Shown piece after piece: positions 9,080 through 17,583 of a DNA stretch of 64,000 bases. Below the pieces are notes generated by a model. It saw only the letters and a program-made list of their open reading frames with translations, had not been told where the DNA came from and searched no databases. The translations under genes and the position numbers were made by a program. Within the stretch, counting starts at the first letter, position 1; every line of letters starts with the position of its first letter. Origin of the DNA: an uncultured Bacteroidales bacterium (lineage in GTDB: Bacteria; Bacteroidota; Bacteroidia; Bacteroidales; P3); the NCBI GenBank assembly GCA_947165255.1, contig CAMUZR010000011.1, forward strand, positions 1-64,000, written 5' to 3'.

Positions 9080-10777
9080 TTATTTTTGGTCTGCGAGTTT
9101 TGCCCAGGTGTCTTTAAGGCTGCATGAGCGGTTGAAAACGAGGTGGCCGGGCGTAGAATCGCGGTCGGTGCAGAAATAGCCCATTCGCTCAAATTGGAAG
9201 CGCATAGGCTCTTCAATACCATTCTCGTTGACTACCATGTGGGCGTCGGCCAAAGCGGGCTCAAGCTTGCAGTGCTGCAGCACTTTCAGGCTGTCGGGGT
9301 TGAGGTTGTCAAGGAAGGTCTTGCCTTCGGGAGCCTCGTCGGGGGATTCGGTGGCAAAGAGGCGGTCGAACATGCGCACTTCGGCATCGACGGCATGTGA
9401 GGCGCTGACCCAGTGGAGGGTGCCTTTCACCTTGCGTCCGTCGGGGGCATCGCCGCCACGGGTGGCGGGGTCATAGGTACAATGGATGCAAGTGATGTTG
9501 CCGTCAGCGTCTTTCTCAATACTTTGGGCGGTGACAAAATAGGCATAGCGCAGACGTACCTCGCGACCCAGGGTGAGTCGGAAGTATTTCTTGGGAGCCT
9601 CCTCCATAAAGTCTTCGCGCTCGATGTAGAGTTCGCGGCTGAAGGGAACCTGGCGGGTGCCGTCGGCGGGGTTCTCGGGGTTGTTGACGGCGTCGAGGAA
9701 CTCCACTTGCCCTTCGGGATAGTTGTCGATAACCACCTTTACGGGGTTGAGGACTGCCATGCGGCGGGGGGCTACCTTGTTGAGGTGGTCGCGCAGGCTG
9801 TTTTCGAGGCGAACGTAGTCAATAATGTTATCACGCTTGGCCACACCGATGTCCTCGCAGAAGTTGCGGATACTTTCGGGGGTGTAGCCGCGGCGGCGGA
9901 AACCGCAGATGGTGGGCATACGGGGGTCGTCCCAGCCAGAAACGTAGTGCTCCTTCACCAGTTGCAGCAGTTTGCGCTTGCTCATGACCGTGTAATTGAT
10001 GTTCAGGCGGGCAAACTCATACTGGTGGCTGGGAAAGATGCCAAGCTGCTGAATAAACCAGTCGTATAGGGGACGGTGAATGTCGAATTCGAGAGTGCAA
10101 ATGGAGTGGGTGATATTTTCGATGGAATCGCTCTGTCCGTGGGCGTAGTCGTACATGGGATAGATGCACCATTTATTGCCCGTGCGGTGATGTTCGGCAT
10201 GGAGGATGCGGTACATAATGGGGTCGCGGAACTGCATATTGGGGTGCGCCATGTCAATTTTGGCGCGCAGCACTCTGCTGCCGTCGGGAAACTCGCCCGC
10301 CTTCATGCGCTCAAATAGGTTGAGATTCTCCTCGACGGAACGGTCGCGGTAGGGGCTGTTCTTGCCGGGTTCGGTGACGGTGCCGCGGCCAAGGCGTATC
10401 TCTTCCTGGGTTTGGTCATCGACATAGGCGAGTCCTTTCTTGATTAGTTCGACGGCCCAGAGATAGAGCTGGTCGAAATAGTCGCTGGCGTAGAAAACAT
10501 TGGCCCATTCAAAACCCAGCCAACGAATGTCCTGTTGTATGGAATCGACGTACTCAGTGTCCTCCTTCACGGGGTTGGTGTCGTCGAAGCGGAGGTTGGT
10601 CTTGCCGCCATATTTTTTTGCGAGGCCGAAATTGAGGCAAATAGACTTGGCATGACCGATGTGAAGGTAGCCGTTCGGCTCTGGCGGGAAGCGCGTCAGA
10701 ATGGATTTGTAGGTGCCGTCAGCGAGGCCCTGTTCGATGATTTCTTCCAAAAAATTACGCGATGTGTTTTCTTCCAT
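9080..10777 (-). CDS. glnS: Glutamine--tRNA ligase
   Basis: A 565-residue class I synthetase. It shows the HIGH signature (HIGHAKSI, about residue 38), FDDTNPVKE, and the KMSKS-type loop [11 protein letters not shown], followed by the two beta-barrel anticodon-binding domains with Gln/Glu-tRNA synthetase C-terminal features ([13 protein letters not shown]). It charges tRNA-Gln directly, so this organism need not rely only on the GatCAB transamidation route. It is the first gene of the minus-strand block ending at pheT and has a good promoter just upstream. Confidence 0.97.
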   Translation of the reverse strand: MEENTSRNFLEEIIEQGLADGTYKSILTRFPPEPNGYLHIGHAKSICLNFGLAKKYGGKTNLRFDDTNPVKEDTEYVDSIQQDIRWLGFEWANVFYASDYFDQLYLWAVELIKKGLAYVDDQTQEEIRLGRGTVTEPGKNSPYRDRSVEENLNLFERMKAGEFPDGSRVLRAKIDMAHPNMQFRDPIMYRILHAEHHRTGNKWCIYPMYDYAHGQSDSIENITHSICTLEFDIHRPLYDWFIQQLGIFPSHQYEFARLNINYTVMSKRKLLQLVKEHYVSGWDDPRMPTICGFRRRGYTPESIRNFCEDIGVAKRDNIIDYVRLENSLRDHLNKVAPRRMAVLNPVKVVIDNYPEGQVEFLDAVNNPENPADGTRQVPFSRELYIEREDFMEEAPKKYFRLTLGREVRLRYAYFVTAQSIEKDADGNITCIHCTYDPATRGGDAPDGRKVKGTLHWVSASHAVDAEVRMFDRLFATESPDEAPEGKTFLDNLNPDSLKVLQHCKLEPALADAHMVVNENGIEEPMRFQFERMGYFCTDRDSTPGHLVFNRSCSLKDTWAKLADQK

Positions 10778-10837
10778 CTTTATAAAATATTCATTATTAT
10801 TAACTTAATATAAAAGCACTAAATGTGCATTAATCAA

Positions 10838-10868
10838 CAAAAATACGAATATTTTTTCATATATGCAA
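10838..10868 (-). promoter_or_regulatory. Bacteroidota promoter for glnS
   Basis: On the minus strand TTG (10868-10866) is followed after 20 nt by TATTTTTG (10845-10838), matching the -33/-7 consensus of the Bacteroidota housekeeping sigma factor, about 60 nt before the glnS start. Confidence 0.65.
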
Positions 10869-10922
10869 ATTGTTTTTTGACATTCACCCCTTGTTTAGAC
10901 TATAGGAAGGAATGGTTTTTTA

Positions 10923-10952
10923 TTGAATAATCGAAATTTATTCGTATTTTTG
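10923..10952 (+). promoter_or_regulatory. Bacteroidota promoter for the LEA2-like lipoprotein
   Basis: TTG (10923-10925), 19 nt, TATTTTTG (10945-10952), then CATC, 30 nt before the start codon at 10982. It forms a divergent pair with the glnS promoter. Confidence 0.7.
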
Positions 10953-10981
10953 CATCTGAGAAACTTTTAAAATTATAGAAT

Positions 10982-11677
10982 ATGAAGAAAACTTTAATTG
11001 CTGTTACTGTGGCATGTAGCTTGCTTTTCAGCTCATGCACCTTTTTGGACAATCTGGCCAACAACCTTTCCAGCATTGCCAACCTTCTAAACTGCGAGTA
11101 CTCGCTCAAGAATGTCTCGAACGTGACCGTTGCTGGGGTGAATGTGAAGAACGTCACCAACGGCAACATCAGTGCCAACGACGTGGTCAAACTGGTGAGC
11201 GCCATCACCAGCAAGAGCGTACCGCTGGGGTTGGACGTAAACATCAACGTGAAAAACCCCACCACCACCAATGCCCTCCTCACCACTATGGACTGGGCGC
11301 TGGACGTGGCCACCACCGAGTTTGCCACAGGCATGACCAACAAGAACTACAACATCACCGCCCAGCAAACCACTACCGTTCCCTTGGGTGTGAGTACAGA
11401 CCTTTATCGCCTCTTCAGCAGCGACGGCATCAACTCGCTGAAGACCTTTGCCAGCAGCTTCACTAGTGAGGGAAAATCCTCTCAGCTGGGACTGCGCATC
11501 CGTCCTTCGCTGGGCGTAGGCACCCAGGTGATAAAAACTCCAAACTACATCACCATCATGAAACCCACCCCCGCCACCAACAACACCAACAACAATAGCA
11601 CCGGAACGAACAATAGCGGCAGCACGGGCGGCTCCGGTACGGGAATTCCCATTCCTCCTATTGGCTTTGGCAAGTAG
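10982..11677 (+). CDS. LEA2/WHy-like lipoprotein
   Basis: A 231-residue lipoprotein with an SPII signal, lipobox LFSSC (Cys near residue 19). The central 150 residues have the look of a LEA type 2 / WHy beta-sandwich: repeated short hydrophobic strands and the telltale NVNVKNPTTTNALL type segment (here INVKNPTTTNALL). The last 40 residues are an Asn/Thr/Gly/Ser linker ending in Pro/Ile/Gly. The family assignment is by pattern only; these proteins are usually periplasmic or outer-membrane anchored with unclear function. It is a single-gene unit with its own promoter and terminator. Confidence 0.75.
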   Translation: MKKTLIAVTVACSLLFSSCTFLDNLANNLSSIANLLNCEYSLKNVSNVTVAGVNVKNVTNGNISANDVVKLVSAITSKSVPLGLDVNINVKNPTTTNALLTTMDWALDVATTEFATGMTNKNYNITAQQTTTVPLGVSTDLYRLFSSDGINSLKTFASSFTSEGKSSQLGLRIRPSLGVGTQVIKTPNYITIMKPTPATNNTNNNSTGTNNSGSTGGSGTGIPIPPIGFGK

Positions 11678-11696
11678 TTGACACTTATATCAATAG

Positions 11697-11727
11697 AGCC
11701 CCGCATATCCATGCTGGGGCTTTTTTT
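11697..11727 (+). terminator. Rho-independent terminator
   Basis: AGCCCCGCAT / ATGCTGGGGCT with a four-base loop is followed by seven T, 20 nt beyond the stop of the lipoprotein gene. Confidence 0.9.
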
Positions 11728-12030
11728 GTCTCTACTCCTCCCGATAAACCTTTTTGCCAACCTGTGGTTACCTTCTCTTTTCCTTTTCGTTTTCGCCACT
11801 ATTTGCTATCCATTTTTCCTATCTATTATCAATAATATGTAGGGCATATATAGAGTAAATAACAAACAACAAGCGAAGGAAGGGCGGAGGAAAGCGTAGG
11901 TAAGGATAGCAGGAAAGGAACACGGAGGAGATGGGTATGGAGAACAAAAAGGCAGGCGAGGAAAAGGAACAGAAGAGGAGTTGGATAGGATGTGTGTGAG
12001 AATAAGGACGCGCTAAGAACGGCGGAGGGG
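11728..12030. other. Noncoding stretch: pyrimidine-rich then purine-rich tract
   Basis: About 300 bases without a credible gene. 11729-11815 is strongly pyrimidine-rich on the plus strand; 11873-12040 is strongly purine-rich. The two tracts are partly complementary (CTTCTCTTTTCCTTTTC against GAGGAAAAGGAACAGAAG), so the transcript of either strand could fold into a long imperfect hairpin. Confidence 0.4.
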
Positions 12031-12064
12031 AAAAGAAAGGGCTCCGCTATGTGGAGCGGAACCC
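12031..12064 (-). terminator. Terminator of the mur operon
   Basis: On the minus strand an imperfect stem (TCCGCT / AGCGGA, extended by GG/CC pairs) is followed by TTTCTTTTCC, about 40 nt downstream of the C69 peptidase stop. The stem is imperfect and the T-run interrupted. Confidence 0.5.
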
Positions 12065-12103
12065 TATATTTGTCGGTTGTCTATAGCTTTTAAAAGTTGG
12101 GCA

Positions 12104-13708
12104 TTAGAAGCCCATGCCGAAGGTGTGCCAGTATTTGGCTTCGAGTTGCGACCAGGCGTAGGAGGTGTTCTCGAACTGCTGGCGTGTGAAGTTGTTGAGG
12201 GTGGCATGGACGTCCTTGGTGCGGTTGAGGCGGTCGTAGCGGGTTACCTCGCGCTGGAGGGCTTCGAGACTGTTGAAGGCGGCTTCCTCAAGGTTTTTGA
12301 GCTCTTTGTTCATACCGTCTTTGGTGCGCTGCCAGGCAACGGTGGCCAACTTGTTGGTGCGACGGTATTTCCAGAGGACGGCGTCGGGGTTGTATTCTTT
12401 CTGTCCGCAGATGCTGTAGGGCTGTGGAAGTTCGGAGGTGCCGCAGAAAATGGGCACGCGGGGACTCTGTGCGGGGTTGTCGACCGACATCCACACCACG
12501 CCGCCGACACAGTCGGGCAGCCAGTCGCGACACTGGGCGACAAAGGAATAGGAGCACCATGCCACACTGACGGTGCGGCGGAAATCGATGGTGCCGGGTG
12601 CTATGGTATTGAGTGTGCGCTGCATGGAGGAACTGAGCCAGGGGTTGGCTATGGGGCTGACGATGGTGTCGTTGTAGGTGTTGCCCTTGCTGTCTTTGCG
12701 AGGCATGGCCATACGCACGTTCTTGCACATGTCCATGTCGGTGCCTTCATAGGTGGAGCGGAAGAGGTTGATTACTTCGCGGACGTCGACGTTTTTGTCG
12801 GGGCGGACCGAGAAAGGCAGTTCGGTGGTGTCCATGCTGAGGTTGAGCGAGGGAGCCAGGTGGCTGAGGATGAAGTATTCGCGCTCGCGGAAGTTCTTGC
12901 CGTTGGCATAGCTGCTGTTAAAGGCTTTCCAGAAGATGAACTCGCCTTGGCCATCCCACAGACCGTTGCGGCGGGCGACTGCCTCGATGTTGTCGGAGCA
13001 CATGAAGTACTCGGTGTTGCCGCGCTGGAGGCGACCGATGCGTGGAATGTTGCAGGATACGCCCACTTGGTCGTCGGGGATGCGCTGGGCTGCCCACACG
13101 CCGCCGATAATGTTCTTGCCTTCGCCCAAGATTTCCATTTGCCAGACTTCTTTGGGATCGGCAATGGTGATGCACTCGCCACCGTCGCCGTAGCCGTAGA
13201 CCTTGATGAGGTCGGCAATGAGGCGGATGGCGTCGCGGGCGGTGGTGCAGCGCTGAAGGGCAACACGCTGGAGCTCTTCGATGAGAAACATGCCGGCGGG
13301 GTTGACCAGGGTGTCGGGGCCGCTAAAGGTGCTTTCGCCAATGGCCAGTTGGTGCTCGTTGAGGCAGGGATAGGCGGTGTTGAGGTAGGCATAGGTGTGT
13401 GCTACCTCGGGGATGGCACCTGCCAGACGGACTCCGGTGGTGTCGCCACGGAAGGTGGTGTGGAGGGTTCCTTTGTAAACTAAGTGGACGTCGCCGGGGG
13501 CATGGTCCGCGGCGGGTTCCATGTACATCCAAGTGCGGTAGCGGCCGTCGCAGGTGTGGGAGGTGATGACGCTGCCGTCTTTGGAGGCGTATTTACCTAC
13601 CATAATACTGGTGCAACTTTGCCCGTCGAACTCGGGTTGGCTGAGCTCTTGCCCCATGGCGGTGAGGACGAAGGCCAGCAGTGCTAATGATAGTAGTACT
13701 TTCTTCAT
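12104..13708 (-). CDS. C69-family dipeptidase, secreted
   Basis: A 534-residue protein with a signal peptide (MKKVLLSLALLAFVLTAMG). The mature region has the C69 (PepD/U34) N-terminal nucleophile sequence CTSIMVGKYASKDGSV, with Cys32 the predicted catalytic residue after pro-sequence removal. These Ntn-hydrolases cleave dipeptides, here presumably in the periplasm. It is the last gene of the operon that starts with the coiled-coil lipoprotein and contains murL and the murD2-type ligase, 33 nt after the M20 gene. A role in recycling peptidoglycan or dietary dipeptides is inference. Confidence 0.9.
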   Translation of the reverse strand: MKKVLLSLALLAFVLTAMGQELSQPEFDGQSCTSIMVGKYASKDGSVITSHTCDGRYRTWMYMEPAADHAPGDVHLVYKGTLHTTFRGDTTGVRLAGAIPEVAHTYAYLNTAYPCLNEHQLAIGESTFSGPDTLVNPAGMFLIEELQRVALQRCTTARDAIRLIADLIKVYGYGDGGECITIADPKEVWQMEILGEGKNIIGGVWAAQRIPDDQVGVSCNIPRIGRLQRGNTEYFMCSDNIEAVARRNGLWDGQGEFIFWKAFNSSYANGKNFREREYFILSHLAPSLNLSMDTTELPFSVRPDKNVDVREVINLFRSTYEGTDMDMCKNVRMAMPRKDSKGNTYNDTIVSPIANPWLSSSMQRTLNTIAPGTIDFRRTVSVAWCSYSFVAQCRDWLPDCVGGVVWMSVDNPAQSPRVPIFCGTSELPQPYSICGQKEYNPDAVLWKYRRTNKLATVAWQRTKDGMNKELKNLEEAAFNSLEALQREVTRYDRLNRTKDVHATLNNFTRQQFENTSYAWSQLEAKYWHTFGMGF

Positions 13709-13741
13709 GATGGTTGTTTTATTTTATTTTTTTGTTTTCTG

Positions 13742-14821
13742 CTATAGGATGGGGGCGCAAAGGAGGCGCTGGAAGACTTGGGCTGCGGGAAGAATGAGGC
13801 CGTCGGGGAAGTCGTAGTCGGGGTGATGCAGTTCGACGTGGTGTTCGCCACTGCCGATGCCGAACATGGCACCTGGGAAGTGGAGCAGATAGTTGGCAAA
13901 GTCTTCTGACCAGCGGAAGGGGGTGAGAATGTACTGCGAACGGCAGCCGCAATATTCTTCGATATGCTCGACGTGGTCGGAGTAGTTCTCTGTGGCGCAG
14001 AAGGGTTCGCGAAGGGTGTGGGAAAGGACCAGGTGGTGTCGTGAGGCGATTTCGCCCACAAGGCTGTTGGCATTGTTCAGCAGGTGCTCCATGGCGTCGT
14101 TGGTGTAGGCACGGAGGGTGAACATGACTTCGGCATCGCCAGCCGAGGTGCCAAAGGCTTCTTCGCCCAGATGGACGCAGATGAGGGTTGTTTGGTAGAA
14201 GTCGTCGCCAAGGGCGTCGGGTTGGCTGTTGAGACGGACGAGTTGTTGGATGATTTCGGCCACGGCGAGTCCGGGGTTGAGTCCTTTTTCGGGAGTGGAG
14301 GCGTGGGTGGCACGGCCTGTGAGGTGGTAAATGACCCCTGAGGAGGCGGCAGCGAAGGTGTGGCGATTGAGAACCACTGTGCCAAGAGGGAAACCGGGGA
14401 GGTTGTGAAGGCCGTAGATGGCGCGGATGTTGTATTGTTGGAGAATGCCGGAGTCGAGTATTTTCTGCGAGCCGGATCCTGTTTCTTCTTCGGGCTGGAA
14501 GATGAGGATGGCGTTGCGGTCGGAGGGGAAACCTTGCTCGGAGATGAGGCGGGCGAGCTGAAGGAGGATGGCGGTGTGGCCGTCATGGCCGCAGCGGTGT
14601 CCGATGGGGAGGGCGTCGATGTCGCCCCGGATGGCGATGGTGGGGCGAGAGGCTTCAGTGCCCCAGACCGCTATGATGCCGAATCCGCCGACGTTGGTAT
14701 AGATTTTGTCGGGGTGGCACTCTTGTAGTTGACTGCTGATGAGGTTGTGGGCATACCACTCGTCGCCGGAGATACCGGGATGGTTGTGTAGGTCGTGGCG
14801 GATGGAGGTGATGGGTTTCAT
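13742..14821 (-). CDS. M20-family metal-dependent amidohydrolase
   Basis: A 359-residue cytoplasmic-type protein of the M20D amidohydrolase group (hippurate hydrolase, N-acyl amino acid or N-acetyl-diaminopimelate deacetylase relatives). Motifs: RGDIDALPI (65-73), HRCGHDGHTA (75-84, metal ligands), PEEETGSG (110-117, catalytic and metal Glu) and a late histidine in HHPDYDFPD. Compared with common relatives, about 15 residues between DALPI and the CGHDGH motif are missing, giving a compact active-site loop. It lies 28 nt after the murD2-type gene. The substrate is unknown; the neighbourhood suggests a cell-wall peptide or acyl-amino acid. Confidence 0.88.
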   Translation of the reverse strand: MKPITSIRHDLHNHPGISGDEWYAHNLISSQLQECHPDKIYTNVGGFGIIAVWGTEASRPTIAIRGDIDALPIGHRCGHDGHTAILLQLARLISEQGFPSDRNAILIFQPEEETGSGSQKILDSGILQQYNIRAIYGLHNLPGFPLGTVVLNRHTFAAASSGVIYHLTGRATHASTPEKGLNPGLAVAEIIQQLVRLNSQPDALGDDFYQTTLICVHLGEEAFGTSAGDAEVMFTLRAYTNDAMEHLLNNANSLVGEIASRHHLVLSHTLREPFCATENYSDHVEHIEEYCGCRSQYILTPFRWSEDFANYLLHFPGAMFGIGSGEHHVELHHPDYDFPDGLILPAAQVFQRLLCAPIL

Positions 14822-14849
14822 GGAGTGGGTGAGTGGGTGCGTTTATTTC

Positions 14850-16187
14850 TTATGGGTGTATTGTGTCGGTTTGGGGTGCATGTCTGAGGACAAGGTCTTT
14901 AAAGGTGGTGCCGCGGTGTTCGAAGTTGCGGAAGGAGTCGTAGCTGGCGGCGGCGGGCGAGAGTAGGCAGATGCGGCCGGGTTGGGTGTGCTGGTAGCAC
15001 CAGCGGACGATGGCATCGTAGTCGTCTTCCACTAGGGTGCGGCGGCCTTGGACGGGTTCGTCGGGACGGTCGGTCCACTCCTGCAGCATCCGGGCTCCGG
15101 CCAGCCCTACGAAGACGAGGTTGGAGACACGGCTTCCTGCCTGGTTTGGGTCGGCCAGGTAGTTGGCTAGTGAGGAGTAGTCGATGCCGCGGTCAAAACC
15201 GCCGAGGATGAGAGTGTCGACAGTTTGCAGGGCTTCCACTGCGGCAATGGAGGCTTCGGGAATGGTGGATATGGAGTCGTTATAGAAGGTGATGCCGCCG
15301 AAAGTTCCTATCAGCTGGAGTCGATGGGGCAGTCCTTGGAAAGTGGTCAGTGCTTGGGCGAATTGGTCGGGCGTGACGCCGAGGAGCTGCGTTACCAATT
15401 GGGCAACAGAGGCATTGCTGAGGTTGTGGCTGCCCTTGAGTGTCGATGGGCATTGAAGGAGGGTGGGGGAGACGGTGTAGGGGTGGAGGTGGGATTGTAC
15501 CTTGGGACGTATTTCGGCTACGCGGTCGACTAGGTCGGGGCTGTCGGCGCAGTAGAAGCAGTGGTCGGCAGGCTGTTGGCATAGCATCATCTGCATTTTG
15601 GCCATTTGGTAGTCGTGGTAGTCGTGGTAGTGGTCGAGGTGCTCCTGGAAGAGGTTGAGTATGACTCCTATATGTGGGGCACGATGAATGTTTTCGAGTT
15701 GGTGGCATGAGAATTCGGCCACGATGAGTGATTGCTCGTCGAGTTGGTCGAGGATGTCGAAAAGTGGAATTCCTATGTTGCCAGCAAGGATAATATTGCG
15801 CTGTGTTCCATACACATGACGGAGGACGTGGTGGATGAGCGATGTGGTGGTACTCTTTCCTTTGGTGCCTGTGACGGCGATGGTGATGTCGGAAAAAATT
15901 TGAAGGAAGAGATCGGATTGGGAAGTGATGGTGTTGAGATTGCAGCGCCCTTCGAATTTCATAGTGGGGATTCCAGGCGACTTTACGATGAGGTCGTAGG
16001 GCTGTCCCTGGCGTTGTGCCTGGTCGAGTAGGGAGAATATTTCGTCGTCGTTGCGGGCTATGTCAGGGCGACTTTCTGGCAAGAGTTTCGTCAATAGGTC
16101 ATGAGTGCTTTTGCCTTCGCGACCGTAGCCTGCGATGAGGATGCGGCGCCCGGTAAATAGTGCTGTGAGTTGGGGTTGCCTGAACAT
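14850..16187 (-). CDS. murD2: MurD2-type UDP-MurNAc-L-alanine--L-glutamate ligase
   Basis: A 445-residue Mur ligase. It has an N-terminal Rossmann-like UDP domain (LIAGYGREGKS), the ATP loop VTGTKGKSTTT at 105-115, and a central and C-terminal Mur ligase fold. The loop reads GTKGKS rather than the GTNGKT usual in canonical MurD. The decisive context is the gene directly upstream, murL, 20 nt away: in Xanthomonas oryzae MurD2 adds L-Glu to UDP-MurNAc-L-Ala and MurL then epimerises it. A canonical MurD adding D-Glu remains possible if the pairing is fortuitous. The cytoplasmic step feeds peptidoglycan precursor synthesis. Confidence 0.8.
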   Translation of the reverse strand: MFRQPQLTALFTGRRILIAGYGREGKSTHDLLTKLLPESRPDIARNDDEIFSLLDQAQRQGQPYDLIVKSPGIPTMKFEGRCNLNTITSQSDLFLQIFSDITIAVTGTKGKSTTTSLIHHVLRHVYGTQRNIILAGNIGIPLFDILDQLDEQSLIVAEFSCHQLENIHRAPHIGVILNLFQEHLDHYHDYHDYQMAKMQMMLCQQPADHCFYCADSPDLVDRVAEIRPKVQSHLHPYTVSPTLLQCPSTLKGSHNLSNASVAQLVTQLLGVTPDQFAQALTTFQGLPHRLQLIGTFGGITFYNDSISTIPEASIAAVEALQTVDTLILGGFDRGIDYSSLANYLADPNQAGSRVSNLVFVGLAGARMLQEWTDRPDEPVQGRRTLVEDDYDAIVRWCYQHTQPGRICLLSPAAASYDSFRNFEHRGTTFKDLVLRHAPQTDTIHP

Positions 16188-16207
16188 ATTTATGTATTAC
16201 CTTATTT

Positions 16208-17578
16208 TTATTTTTTACTATTGGCTTCGGCAACGGCTTGGAAAAGGCGGTGGAGGAGCGGAGCACTGAGATTGTGATCGGGAAAGAGTGTGTTGAGGGG
16301 TGTGGATGGCGGGGCAGGTTGGTAGTTGCTAAGGAGGCAGGGGCGTTGGTTTGGATACCATCGGCTGAGGGCCATGCTGAGGGCGCTGTGGACTTCGCTG
16401 ATGGTGCCGACGCACTCGAATGGTTTGGTTTCGGCATGGCCAGTGAGCTGGTCGAAGTAAAGGCGCATGTCAGGGTCGTCGAGCATGCATTTGCCGAAAA
16501 TGGCGTTGAGCCGTTGAGGGGGTATGAATGGGGAAAGAATAATGTAGGCGAATAGGCATTTAGGACACTGTCCGCACCAAATGTCCTGCTTGCTGCCCAC
16601 ATTGCAGCTGCGGAAGACGTCGAAGTACTTCTCGTAGCTGCTGAAAAGCATGGCAATTTGTAATTCGGAGAGGGGGCGGAGAAAACTGAAATAGTTGAAC
16701 GATGGAGAGATATATTGCGCCACGTATTGGCGGAAATCGTTTTCGAATTCGAGACTTTTGGAGTACTGGTGATTAACGTTGGTGCCCACTACGGTGGACT
16801 CATTTGCGCTACTTTCGTTTGAAAGCGCTATGTTGGGTATGCCGCTCAGTTGGGCGGCCAGGAGTGTATAGAAGGCCAGCATGGCGCTGAAGGGGGTGTG
16901 ACCGTTGAGGCATCCTTGGGCGTTGAGTTCGAGCAAGCGAGGATGAATAGTGCGGTGGATAACAAGGGCGTCGTCGAGGGTGTAGCCAGCAGCCTGGATG
17001 CAGTTGACGGTGGCACCACGGGGATTCATAATGAGGGGAATAGGACGGTTGGCAGCGTCCTGCAGTAATTCAAGGGTGACGACGGAGTCTTTGCCGCCGC
17101 CGATTGGAATAAGGTGGTTTTGGGGATAATGATAATGTGTGGAGAGAGTTGGGAGTGGTTTGGAAGCGGAACTAGGTGAGACAATGTTGAGAAAATCGGC
17201 CTGGGTGGCTGAAATACCGTTAATGTAGAAGAATTCTCCTAATCCGTTATAATAAAGATTTTTCCAGAAGAGGATTTGCTCAGGAGAGAGGCTGCCGCAA
17301 CGTACTTCTACCACGGGGGGGCAAAGGCATTTCCAGTAGCTAATAATCTCTATCATACCGATGTGAAACACCAGTGTGTCAAGTACTTCTCTCGGTTGGT
17401 CAAAATGAAGGAACGGACGGGCGGGAATAAAAGCGGTGGGGGTGAAGACGATGTCGTCTGCAATACGAAAAGTAAAAACGATGTGCAGTCCGTCGGGCTG
17501 CACATCGTATTGATAACTTTCGTAGACAAACTTGGGGTATGTCTGGCGGAAAGAATTGTATTTTGTCTGATTAGACAT
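16208..17578 (-). CDS. murL: MurL: UDP-MurNAc-L-Ala-L-Glu epimerase
   Basis: A 456-residue protein matching the MurL family, which uses ATP to epimerise the terminal L-glutamate of UDP-MurNAc-L-Ala-L-Glu to D-glutamate. Visible: a PP-loop-like ATP motif IPIGGGKDSVVTLE (158-170), conserved Asn/Glu-rich segment SNESSANES (253-261), and a cysteine set with C325 and WCGQCPKC (C335, C338, C341). There is no signal peptide, so it is cytoplasmic. It starts 5 nt after the coiled-coil lipoprotein stop and is followed 20 nt later by the Mur ligase. The pairing supports the identification more than either gene alone. Confidence 0.85.
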   Translation of the reverse strand: MSNQTKYNSFRQTYPKFVYESYQYDVQPDGLHIVFTFRIADDIVFTPTAFIPARPFLHFDQPREVLDTLVFHIGMIEIISYWKCLCPPVVEVRCGSLSPEQILFWKNLYYNGLGEFFYINGISATQADFLNIVSPSSASKPLPTLSTHYHYPQNHLIPIGGGKDSVVTLELLQDAANRPIPLIMNPRGATVNCIQAAGYTLDDALVIHRTIHPRLLELNAQGCLNGHTPFSAMLAFYTLLAAQLSGIPNIALSNESSANESTVVGTNVNHQYSKSLEFENDFRQYVAQYISPSFNYFSFLRPLSELQIAMLFSSYEKYFDVFRSCNVGSKQDIWCGQCPKCLFAYIILSPFIPPQRLNAIFGKCMLDDPDMRLYFDQLTGHAETKPFECVGTISEVHSALSMALSRWYPNQRPCLLSNYQPAPPSTPLNTLFPDHNLSAPLLHRLFQAVAEANSKK

Positions 17579-17583
17579 TTGAT

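Noticed and set aside
12077..13483. Long plus-strand open frame antisense to the C69 dipeptidase
   Set aside because: Composition is Val/Gly/Ala-rich without domains, while the minus strand has signal peptide and family motifs.
14850..16187. Plain MurD
   Set aside because: Not ruled out by sequence, but the adjacent murL and the GTKGKS loop favour the MurD2 type.
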